A DNA stretch of 12,910 bases from Clostridia bacterium (lineage in GTDB: Bacteria > Bacillota_A > Clostridia > Christensenellales > Aristaeellaceae). A model generated the notes under the pieces. It searched no databases and had not been told where the DNA came from. It saw only the letters and a list, made by a program, of their open reading frames with translations. The stretch's first letter is position 1. The number at the start of each line of letters is the position of its first letter. The stretch covers positions 1 to 12,910 of the forward strand of contig JAFQOY010000121.1 of NCBI GenBank assembly GCA_017412025.1, written 5' to 3'. Of this stretch, positions 7,593-12,910 are shown piece after piece. The position numbers and the translations under genes were made by a program.

Positions 7593-8234
7593 ATGAAAAA
7601 GGGTTTGACGGAACTGGTCTTCATTCTCGACCGCAGCGGCTCCATGCATGGCCTTGAGGTGGATACCATCGGCGGCTTCAACGCGATGATCGACAAGCAG
7701 AAGCAGGAAGAGGGACAGGCGCTGATCAGCACGGTGCTCTTTGATACGGACAGCCGCGTGCTGCATGATCGCGTGCCGCTTGAGCGCATTGCGCCGATGA
7801 CGTGCAGGGAGTATCGGGTCGGCGGCTGCACGGCGCTGCTGGACGCTGTCGGAGACGCTATCCATCACATCGGCAACGTGCATAAGTATGCGCGCGAGGA
7901 GGATGTTCCGGAGCATACGATGTTTGTGATCACCACGGACGGCATGGAGAACGCCAGCCGCCGCTACAGCGTGGAGCGCGTGCGCGGGATGATCGAAGCG
8001 AAAAAGGGAGAGTGCGGCTGGCAGTTCCTCTTCCTCGGCGCGAACATCGACGCGGTGCATGAGGCGGGCAGGCTTGGCATCGAAGAGGAATTTGCAGCGA
8101 CATACAGCTGCGACGCAGAGGGCACAAGGAAAAACTATGAGGCGGTGAGCGAAGCGGCAAGCTGCGTGCGCGGAGGAAGGACGCTGGGAAGAAACTGGAA
8201 GCAGCGTATCGAGGATTACCGAAACGGAAGATGA
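7593..8234 (+). CDS. VWA domain protein (TerY-like, intact MIDAS)
   Basis: A 213-residue soluble protein made almost wholly of one von Willebrand factor A domain. The metal-ion-dependent adhesion site is complete: D13-x-S15-x-S17 in DRSGSM, T80 in GGCTALLDAV, and D116 in ITTDGMEN. It has no signal peptide or membrane segment, so it is cytoplasmic, like the VWA proteins in bacterial stress and MoxR/Ter-type clusters that act as metal-dependent protein-binding adaptors, often with AAA+ ATPases. AGGAGG at 7579-7584 is 8 nt before the ATG. It follows the macro gene by 91 nt and ends at a strong terminator. Its partner is not known; the AAA+ protein encoded 3.4 kb downstream is a candidate by analogy only. 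Confidence 0.88.
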   Translation: MKKGLTELVFILDRSGSMHGLEVDTIGGFNAMIDKQKQEEGQALISTVLFDTDSRVLHDRVPLERIAPMTCREYRVGGCTALLDAVGDAIHHIGNVHKYAREEDVPEHTMFVITTDGMENASRRYSVERVRGMIEAKKGECGWQFLFLGANIDAVHEAGRLGIEEEFAATYSCDAEGTRKNYEAVSEAASCVRGGRTLGRNWKQRIEDYRNGR

Positions 8235-8293
8235 GCCGGCGCCGGGCATGATGCGCACGGAAAATACGGCGTTTGGCAGGAACGATATATCTG

Positions 8294-8337
8294 ACGCCCG
8301 AACCGTCCATGAAAACGGGACAGTTCGGGCGTTTTCC
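8294..8337 (+). terminator. Terminator after the VWA gene
   Basis: ACGCCCGAAC (8294-8303) pairs perfectly with GTTCGGGCGT (8323-8332). After one mismatch, GTCC/GGAC continues the stem, and TTTT follows. The inner part (GGGACAGTT) recurs in the terminator at 10747-10788. Confidence 0.88.
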
Positions 8338-8366
8338 TGGAATGGCATAGAAATCTGGCCTATACT
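8338..8366 (+). promoter_or_regulatory. Weak candidate promoter after the VWA terminator
   Basis: TATACT at 8361-8366 is a good -10, but the sequence 17 bp upstream (TGGAAT, 8338-8343) is a poor -35. If used, it would make a long leader or support the longer reading of the next gene from the ATG at 8423. Confidence 0.35.
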
Positions 8367-8493
8367 GTAGGCGATAAATGGAAGAGGACAGCGCTGCGCT
8401 TGAGAGGGAGGGTGGCTGAAGCATGTACGGCGGCAATGCGTATAAGCCCGTGAAAACAGCGGATAGGTCGGTATGGAAGACAGAGGATAAATG

Positions 8494-8502
8494 TGATATA
8501 AT
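8494..8502 (+). promoter_or_regulatory. Extended -10 promoter of the unknown gene pair
   Basis: TGATATAAT gives the extended -10 TGn plus a perfect TATAAT at 8497-8502 in an AT-richer stretch. No clear -35 lies 16-18 bp upstream. Transcription would begin near 8509, which argues against the ATG at 8423 as start of the next gene. Confidence 0.5.
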
Positions 8503-8566
8503 CCATTCAGAGGAAGAAGCGTCGGCGGAGCGTTTCCGGATGCAGGAGAAGGGAGCGGTTGTGCAT

Positions 8567-9460
8567 ATGAACGATGAAAAATGGCTGGATACCGCGATTG
8601 TCTGCGCGCTGCTTGAAAACCAGATGGAAGAGAGCCGACGGCTGGAAGAAAAGCTTAAATGCAAAGGAAAAACGCCCGGCGACAGAGAGCGCAGATATAT
8701 GGAAAAGACGGTGCGGATGCTGAATCTGTTTGACGTCGCCGACAGGCGCTGCGCAGACGATAAGCAGAAAGCCGACAATGCGCGGCGTCTGGCGCTGTAT
8801 GTGCGGGAAAGCTGCGGCATGGAAGACTTCGGCGAGCAGATGATCCGATGGATTCTGGAGAATTACCAGGCCGCGGGGCTGGAGGCGCCGCAGCTGTCGA
8901 TCCCGGCGATGTCGGGCCGTCTGAATGCGCTGAGCGGCGGAATGGTTATCGCTGATCCGCATAAGCAGGCGGAGAAGTTTTATCAGGCGATCGGGGAGCT
9001 GATGCGCGAGGAACGCTGGGTGACGGCGGAAATTGCGGAGAGAATCAAAAACGATCTGAAAAACGGAAAACTCATCCGGACGAAATGCAACACATATTTT
9101 CACAACGAGATCATGAAAATGAAAAAGAGCACGTGGAGCGCATTTGCGGGAAAGACGATCCCGAAGGATATGATCATCCTGCGTTACTGCGACGCGCTGC
9201 ATGCGACGCTGAAGGAATCCCAGACGATCTTTGCCTATGCAGGAAAAGACTTGCGAAGCGTGCTGCTCAGCGTGAAAAATACAGAAGAAAACGCGCAGGA
9301 CGATTGGAATCCCGAAGAAGCGCTGGCGCGAATCAAGAGGAACGACGGAAAAGACAGAAAACCGGAGAAAGCCCGTTTGTTTGAAAACAAAAAGCTGTTC
9401 ATGAATGATTCAGACACCCTGGATGCATCGATGAGCGGAAAGGAGGAGAGCGATTCATGA
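8567..9460 (+). CDS. Unrecognised protein with XRE-like C-terminal region
   Basis: I do not recognise this 297-residue protein as a whole. It is soluble, helical and highly charged, begins MNDEKWLDTAIVCALLENQ, and has no signal or membrane segment. Residues about 188-230 (STWSAFAGKTIPK, RYCDALHATLKESQ, FAYAGKDL) can be laid without gaps over the C-terminal region of the macro protein ([36 protein letters not shown]), so it probably carries the same XRE-like fold. The last 60 residues are polar and likely disordered. The frame is open from an ATG at 8423 (48 more residues, with AGGGAGGG 10 nt upstream), but a perfect extended -10 inside that extension favours a later start: GTG 8561 (GGGAG, 5-nt gap), ATG 8567, or ATG 8540. 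It overlaps the next gene by 4 nt (ATGA), so the two are probably translationally coupled and their products may act together. Confidence 0.65.
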   Translation: MNDEKWLDTAIVCALLENQMEESRRLEEKLKCKGKTPGDRERRYMEKTVRMLNLFDVADRRCADDKQKADNARRLALYVRESCGMEDFGEQMIRWILENYQAAGLEAPQLSIPAMSGRLNALSGGMVIADPHKQAEKFYQAIGELMREERWVTAEIAERIKNDLKNGKLIRTKCNTYFHNEIMKMKKSTWSAFAGKTIPKDMIILRYCDALHATLKESQTIFAYAGKDLRSVLLSVKNTEENAQDDWNPEEALARIKRNDGKDRKPEKARLFENKKLFMNDSDTLDASMSGKEESDS

Positions 9461-10656
9461 GACAGCGATTAAGCGATGCGCAGCTGGATTTGCTCAGGAT
9501 ACTGAGGAAGCAAATCAAAAGAGCGGGCCTTGCCGGCAGCAAAATCCGGGCGGAGGATCAGGCGCTGATGATGAGCGGCGTCAGGCGGGGAAAAGCCGAG
9601 GTAAAGATCAATCTGCAGGCGCTCGGGGCGGCGAGAAGTCCGTCTGCTTACCGGGCCATGCTTGTGCTTGCGCTTGAGCGTGAATTGGCCGATTGCTGCA
9701 GCGCGCTTGAAAGACGGGGCGTGCTGCTCAGCGCCGCGCTGAATGAGATAGAAGAGAACGGCGCACATACGGCGGATGCGGAAAGGGCTGCGCTGGCAAA
9801 TCTGGAGGAAGCGGAGCTGATGGAGCGGGCGCTGGGCGCAGGCATGGCGGGAGTCAGGCGCATAGCCAAAGGCATGCTGCCAGACCTCGGAGGAGAGCTT
9901 GACGCAGAACTTGGGCGGCGAATGCTTATGAACAGCACGATTGGAATGCCGCGGGTTCAGATTATGATGAATACCATGGCGTATGGTAAATCTGCATACA
10001 TGCCCATGCATATGCTGTCGCTGGGGCTGATGAATATGGGCGTTCTGTCCGCTGCGCAGTTCGGGTTTGCGGGAAAACGGTTTGCAGGCAGGCGAAAAAC
10101 AGCCGATCATGAATATATGTCCGGAACGATGACGCACGGGACGTCGGCCGCAGAAAGCAGACAGGCCGGGAAATGGATGGACGCCGGACGGAAGGCGAAT
10201 GACAGGAAGAGCCCGCAGGAGGCGGCTGTGTGCGAAGCGGCGGCGCTGTATCTGCTGGGGCAGAACGAAGATGAATGGTATATGTCCGCAGAACTGACAG
10301 GCAGGATTGCGGGCGCGCTGCAGGCCGTGATGGAGACGGGTATGCAGACGGGGGACGAGGAAACAGAACGGGAGCTTGCGGGCGCTGTGATGGCTGCAGG
10401 CTGTACCTGTATCACGGCTGCGGCAAAGTATCCGAATTTTGTATCCTTTGAGCGGCTTTCCGGTCTCGTGCACGAGGCGTTTGTCTCAATCTTTTGTGAA
10501 TATGCCATTGGAATGAAGAAAAAACGCAAAAGCCTTGAAGAATCTGAAGGAGAGATAAGCGATGGCTTTGAAGAATCTGAGGGGGAGTTAAGCGAAGGCC
10601 TTGAAGCGTTTGAGGGGGAGATGAGCGAAGCGGCTTCCATGGAATTGGAAGAATAA
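9457..10656 (+). CDS. Unrecognised Met-rich protein with acidic repeat tail
   Basis: A 399-residue protein I cannot assign to a family. The N-terminal 130 residues are mostly helical and charged. Residues 156-194 are unusually rich in Met and hydrophobic residues (GMPRVQIMMNTMAYGKSAYM and following) and could be a membrane-associated or oligomerising segment. A basic, polar linker leads to a second helical part (255-352) with a CTC cysteine pair at 316-318. The C-terminus has three 11-residue acidic repeats (360-392). The start at 9457 shares ATGA with the stop of the upstream gene, and AAAGGAGGAGAG precedes it. A strong terminator follows about 90 nt after the stop. Ala/Met bias and the repeats suggest a fast-evolving accessory gene. 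Confidence 0.7.
   Translation: MRQRLSDAQLDLLRILRKQIKRAGLAGSKIRAEDQALMMSGVRRGKAEVKINLQALGAARSPSAYRAMLVLALERELADCCSALERRGVLLSAALNEIEENGAHTADAERAALANLEEAELMERALGAGMAGVRRIAKGMLPDLGGELDAELGRRMLMNSTIGMPRVQIMMNTMAYGKSAYMPMHMLSLGLMNMGVLSAAQFGFAGKRFAGRRKTADHEYMSGTMTHGTSAAESRQAGKWMDAGRKANDRKSPQEAAVCEAAALYLLGQNEDEWYMSAELTGRIAGALQAVMETGMQTGDEETERELAGAVMAAGCTCITAAAKYPNFVSFERLSGLVHEAFVSIFCEYAIGMKKKRKSLEESEGEISDGFEESEGELSEGLEAFEGEMSEAASMELEE
10534..10632 (+). repeat. Three tandem 33-bp in-frame repeats
   Basis: Three units (10534-10566, 10567-10599, 10600-10632) encode LEESEGEISDG, FEESEGELSEG and LEAFEGEMSEA. The DNA is clearly similar between units (CTTTGAAGAATCTGA-type starts, GAG-rich middles, AGCGA ends), so this is recent duplication, not just biased amino acid use. 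Unit length is a multiple of three, so copy number can change without a frameshift. Confidence 0.85.
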
Positions 10657-10746
10657 CGAGGAGAAAAGAAGAAGCATGAGGCAAAAGCGGTGCGGACGAT
10701 GAACAGCAGCATGTTGTTTCAGGCGTCTGCACGGGAGAAATGATAG

Positions 10747-10788
10747 AACGGCCAACTGTCTGGGGTTTTGGGACAGTTGGCCGTTTTT
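10747..10788 (+). terminator. Strong terminator after the unknown gene pair
   Basis: A perfect 14-bp stem, AACGGCCAACTGTC (10747-10760) with GACAGTTGGCCGTT (10772-10785), closes an 11-nt loop and ends in TTTTT (10784-10788). The 90 nt between the stop codon at 10656 and this hairpin hold only two trivial ORFs (8 and 14 codons). Confidence 0.92.
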
Positions 10789-10790
10789 GA

Positions 10791-10819
10791 TTTACAGCGA
10801 AAAATGGATATGCTATCAT
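10791..10819 (+). promoter_or_regulatory. Promoter of the YbjN-like/AAA+ unit
   Basis: TTTACA (10791-10796), 17 bp, TATCAT (10814-10819), with TG at 10811-10812 making an extended -10. It begins only 2 nt after the T-run of the preceding terminator. The leader to the next gene is about 130 nt and rich in inverted repeats. Confidence 0.75.
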
Positions 10820-10918
10820 GACGGCATGAAGGCGGAGATAACTGCCGGACAAGACGGAAGCGTCTGAGGAAGAGGGAAGGCGGAACGCTTTCTCTCGGAC
10901 GTCGGACAGAAACGGAAG

Positions 10919-10939
10919 CCTGCATGCGCATGATGCAGG
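10919..10939 (+). promoter_or_regulatory. Leader hairpin touching the ribosome binding site
   Basis: CCTGCAT (10919-10925) pairs perfectly with ATGCAGG (10933-10939) around a 7-nt loop. The right arm contains the AGG of the AGGAGA that precedes the YbjN-like gene, so folding could partly hide that Shine-Dalgarno sequence. A second possible pairing upstream is AAGCGT (10858-10863) with ACGCTT (10885-10890). Confidence 0.4.
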
Positions 10940-10958
10940 AGAAAGGGTGGAAACGGCT

Positions 10959-11594
10959 ATGAAGTTTAAGGCATCCGGACTGATCTGTGACGAACTTAAA
11001 AAGAATAGGATCAAGCATTTTGTTGTGAACAGCGGAGAAGATCAGGAAGAAATCCATCTTCCGTACGGCGTTACCTTCGGCCCGCTGGTCTACATCAAGT
11101 TCATCAGCCGCGACGACGACAACGATGTGGCAGTCCGGATTATGGGACTGGTGAACGAGATCCCGAAGGACAAGAGGAGCACTGCGCTGGAGATCTGCAA
11201 CGGGCTCAACAGCAAGTTCCGCTACCTGAAGTTCTGCGTGGACAACGACGGCGATTTCTCTGTCGAGTACGATTTCCCGGTCAAGACGAGCGACGAACTC
11301 GTGGGCAAGTTTGCCGTGGAGACCTTCCTTCGCATCATCAAGATCCTGGACCGCGAGTATCAGGGAATTGCGCAGGCGCTTTATGCTGAGAAAGAGGACG
11401 AAGAAGAGGACGAAGCAGAGAGCGAGGAGGAAGAGCGGCTTAATGGTCTGCGCGGGCTGCTTGAGGAGATGCGCAGGCAGAGGGCGCTGCCTGCTGAGGC
11501 GGCGGACGGGGATGACGAGGGCGATGCGGGCGGCGAGATCCCGTCGTTCGAGGCGTTTGTGGATGCGGCGGCAGACGGCGGAGACGGCGAGTAA
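10959..11594 (+). CDS. YbjN-like domain protein with acidic tail
   Basis: A 211-residue soluble protein. Residues 1 to about 140 resemble the YbjN family (PF10722; alpha/beta, related to type III secretion chaperone folds): a mixed N-terminal half, then LNSKFRYLKFCVDNDGDFSV at 83-102 with the typical aromatic-x-D-x-DGD turn, and a helix DELVGKFAVETFLRIIKIL. The rest is strongly acidic: a run of Glu/Asp at 144-160, a short helix LNGLRGLLEEMRRQ, and a Gly/Asp-rich end. Family members are linked to stress responses or act as adaptors, with no defined reaction. I prefer the ATG at 10959 (AAGGGTGG, 8-nt gap); a GTG at 10947 with GGAG 5 nt upstream would add four residues. The AAA+ gene follows after a hairpin, which suggests a client or adaptor role, by inference. 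The YbjN call itself is by pattern and moderate. Confidence 0.65.
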   Translation: MKFKASGLICDELKKNRIKHFVVNSGEDQEEIHLPYGVTFGPLVYIKFISRDDDNDVAVRIMGLVNEIPKDKRSTALEICNGLNSKFRYLKFCVDNDGDFSVEYDFPVKTSDELVGKFAVETFLRIIKILDREYQGIAQALYAEKEDEEEDEAESEEEERLNGLRGLLEEMRRQRALPAEAADGDDEGDAGGEIPSFEAFVDAAADGGDGE

Positions 11595-11615
11595 CCGGAC
11601 GCTGCGGATACGACC

Positions 11616-11644
11616 GGGCGCGGCAGCGATTGCCGCGCCCTTTT
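11616..11644 (+). terminator. Terminator-like hairpin between YbjN-like and AAA+ genes
   Basis: GGGCGCGGCA (11616-11625), loop GCGAT, TGCCGCGCCC (11631-11640), then TTTT (11641-11644). It has all features of an intrinsic terminator, yet no promoter is visible between it and the AAA+ start at 11670. It probably lets part of the transcripts through. Confidence 0.8.
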
Positions 11645-11669
11645 GAGACACCGGAAAGGCGGCGATGCA

Positions 11670-12686
11670 ATGCACAACACCAGGCTGGAAAAGGAGAAGG
11701 AGTATATCTCGAGCGTGCTCCAGAAGATGAACCAGGGGCAGATCAGCCGCATGATGAACACGGTGAATCAGATCAGGGCGGATGCGGCCAGCACGCACAG
11801 CCCGAAGAAAGACGAAGCATACCAGGCCCTGATGTCCATGACTGGCTGCGGGAATGCAAAGAAGCAGCTTGAAGCCATGGTTGCGGCCAGCGCGATGAAC
11901 AGAATCGTCAGAGAGCGAAAGGGAATTGACGTCAAACAGTATTATCACTCGGTGTTTCGCGGAAACGCAGGCTGCGCGAAGACCACCTGCGCACGGCTGT
12001 ATGCCAGCGCACTGGCCCAGGCCGGGGTGACGAAAAAGGATGCGTTTGTTGAGCTGACCCGTTCGATGATCTGCGGCCGCTACATGGGCGAGACGGCGCC
12101 GAAGGTCAGGGAGATCTTTGAAAAGAATGCCGGCGGGGTCATCTTCATCGACGAAGCGTACAGCCTTTTTGCCGGAGAGGATCGGACGCAGAAGGATTAC
12201 GGGACGGAAGCGATTGAAGAGATGATCGTCTGTCTGGAAAAGAATCCGGATACGGTGACCATCTTTGCCGGTTATCCCAGGGAGATGGACCGGTTTCTCG
12301 AGTCCAATCCGGGCCTGCGCTCCCGCATTCCGTTCAGCGTGGATTTTGACGATTATACCACGGAAGAGCTGATGGAGATTGCGGAGAAGATGGCGGCGGA
12401 AAGGGGATTTGCGATTTCGGAGGATGCGGGCGAAAAGCTCAGGGGGATCTTTGACGCGGCCCGCGTTGTTAAGGGATTTGGCAACGGCCGCTTCTGCCGC
12501 AATCTGGTGGAGAACGCCATTCGCCTCAAGGGTATGCAGCTGGGCGTTGTCGGCGCCCCAAACATGGGCAGATTCATGGATCCGGCGCTCTTCAGCGACG
12601 AGATGCTCTTCACGCTCGATCAGGACTGCTTTGAAGAGCGCCTGGTTAAGACGCCGGAACAGGTTCGCAGCATGGGATTCAGATAG
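11670..12686 (+). CDS. AAA+ ATPase of the CbbX/SpoVK type
   Basis: A 338-residue protein with an N-terminal helical part (1-55) and one AAA+ module. The P-loop is GNAGCAKTT at 98-106: alanine stands where most AAA+ proteins have the glycine before K104. The pore-loop region is CGRYMGETAPKV (135-146). Walker B is VIFIDEAYSL with D161/E162, sensor 1 lies in IFAGYPREMD (199-207), the arginine-finger segment is NPGLRSR (213-219), and sensor 2 is GNGRFCRN (271-278). Motif order and the GYP/NPGL/GNGR signatures match CbbX/CfxQ/SpoVK enzymes, which form hexamers that remodel proteins. The client is unknown; the YbjN-like protein encoded just upstream is the nearest candidate. I chose the ATG at 11670, with AAAGGCGG 6 nt upstream, over a TTG at 11643 that lies in the terminator tail. 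Confidence 0.85.
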   Translation: MHNTRLEKEKEYISSVLQKMNQGQISRMMNTVNQIRADAASTHSPKKDEAYQALMSMTGCGNAKKQLEAMVAASAMNRIVRERKGIDVKQYYHSVFRGNAGCAKTTCARLYASALAQAGVTKKDAFVELTRSMICGRYMGETAPKVREIFEKNAGGVIFIDEAYSLFAGEDRTQKDYGTEAIEEMIVCLEKNPDTVTIFAGYPREMDRFLESNPGLRSRIPFSVDFDDYTTEELMEIAEKMAAERGFAISEDAGEKLRGIFDAARVVKGFGNGRFCRNLVENAIRLKGMQLGVVGAPNMGRFMDPALFSDEMLFTLDQDCFEERLVKTPEQVRSMGFR

Positions 12687-12741
12687 ACTGCTGCATCTGA
12701 GAGGGGAAACCGACTCCTTTACTGAAAAGCACATAAAAGCA

Positions 12742-12769
12742 GAGCGCCGCATCGGATGATGCGGCGCTC
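12742..12769. repeat. Perfect 12-bp stem hairpin after the AAA+ gene
   Basis: GAGCGCCGCATC (12742-12753), loop GGAT, GATGCGGCGCTC (12758-12769). No T-run follows on the plus strand; on the minus strand it runs into CTGCTTTTATG. It may end the AAA+ transcript imperfectly, end a leftward transcript, or belong to the palindromic repeat beside it. Confidence 0.65.
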
Positions 12770-12809
12770 CCAGATTATCAATAAAGTCTGTTTTAAACTT
12801 TGGGGATGC

Positions 12810-12833
12810 ATGAAGGGGCTGCAGCCCCTTCAT
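12810..12833. repeat. Perfect 24-bp palindrome
   Basis: The arm ATGAAGGGGCTG is followed directly by its exact reverse complement CAGCCCCTTCAT, with no spacer. As a hairpin its core is GGGGCTGCAGCCCC. No gene is supported between 12687 and the window end. Confidence 0.8.
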
Positions 12834-12865
12834 ATGAAATCCGCAGCAGCGACATGCGCGGTGCG

Positions 12866-12889
12866 AGGAGCGGCTGCAAGCCGCTTCCT
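12866..12889. repeat. Imperfect palindrome with the same core
   Basis: AGGAGCGGCT (12866-12875) pairs with AGCCGCTTCCT (12879-12889) with a single bulged T and a 3-nt loop. The core GCGGCTGCAAGCCGC resembles that of the palindrome at 12810-12833, and both are followed within 15 nt by AT-rich sequence containing CAT. Likely two copies of one palindromic unit. Confidence 0.6.
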
Positions 12890-12910
12890 ATATCATTTTC
12901 TGGCCGTACG

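Noticed and set aside
10676..10743. Two tiny ORFs of 8 and 14 codons (ATG 10676 and ATG 10699) before the terminator
   Set aside because: The first has a purine-rich stretch upstream, but both are too short, unsupported and end before the hairpin. No leader-peptide logic is visible.
10719..12833. A 704-codon open frame on the minus strand across the YbjN-like and AAA+ genes
   Set aside because: It is antisense to two genes with clear motifs and ribosome binding sites. Its product is His/Arg/Leu-rich with no domain, as expected for the shadow of GC-rich codons.
12834..12910. Minus-strand frame open at the right window edge
   Set aside because: It runs through the palindromic repeats, has low-complexity sequence and shows no ribosome binding site or domain; probably repeat-derived.

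Overview
The window looks like a piece of a GC-rich Clostridia (Bacillota) chromosome, probably from a gut-type anaerobe. This rests on strong AGGAGG-type ribosome binding sites before nearly every gene, consensus sigma-A promoters in AT-rich gaps, short perfect-stem intrinsic terminators, and gene families common in Clostridia: a glutamate dehydrogenase tail, a Trp/Tyr-type ABC transporter, a 4Fe-4S aldo/keto reductase and a SpoVK/CbbX-type AAA+ ATPase. No rRNA, tRNA, CRISPR array, transposase or integrase was seen. The taxonomic placement is inference.

Left part (1-4770), metabolic and envelope genes. The window opens in the last codons of gdhA, closed by a strong terminator. An AT-rich gap carries a near-consensus promoter for a three-gene ABC transporter operon (secreted binding protein, permease, ATPase; 453-3198) of the PF04392 class, closed by a hairpin. 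A separate promoter then drives one polyprenyl-phosphate sugar-1-phosphate transferase (3361-4770) with no other polysaccharide gene next to it.

Middle (4771-6337). A hairpin separates the sugar transferase from a minus-strand aldo/keto reductase with two 4Fe-4S motifs (5016-6194). The reductase and the next plus-strand gene are read from back-to-back promoters.

Right part (6338-12686), the least explained and most interesting stretch. Six plus-strand genes follow: (1) a macro domain fused to a C-terminal XRE-like helix-turn-helix region; (2) a small VWA protein with an intact MIDAS; (3) an unrecognised protein whose C-terminal third aligns by eye with the same XRE-like region as gene 1; (4) an unrecognised Met-rich protein overlapping gene 3 by 4 nt and ending in three 11-residue acidic repeats; (5) a YbjN-like protein with a long acidic tail; (6) a CbbX/SpoVK-type AAA+ ATPase with an alanine in place of the P-loop glycine before the lysine. 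They form about three transcription units (macro+VWA; the unknown pair; YbjN+AAA) bounded by intrinsic terminators, and the YbjN and AAA genes have a terminator-like hairpin between them. The unit is not a known defence or stress system that I can name. ADP-ribose chemistry, a VWA adaptor, paired HTH regions and an AAA+ remodeller together suggest a stress or signalling module, but that function is inference.

The end of the window (12687-12910) holds no supported gene, but has three GC-rich palindromic hairpins in a row, two sharing a GGCTGCA(A)GCC core, which look like a dispersed palindromic repeat.
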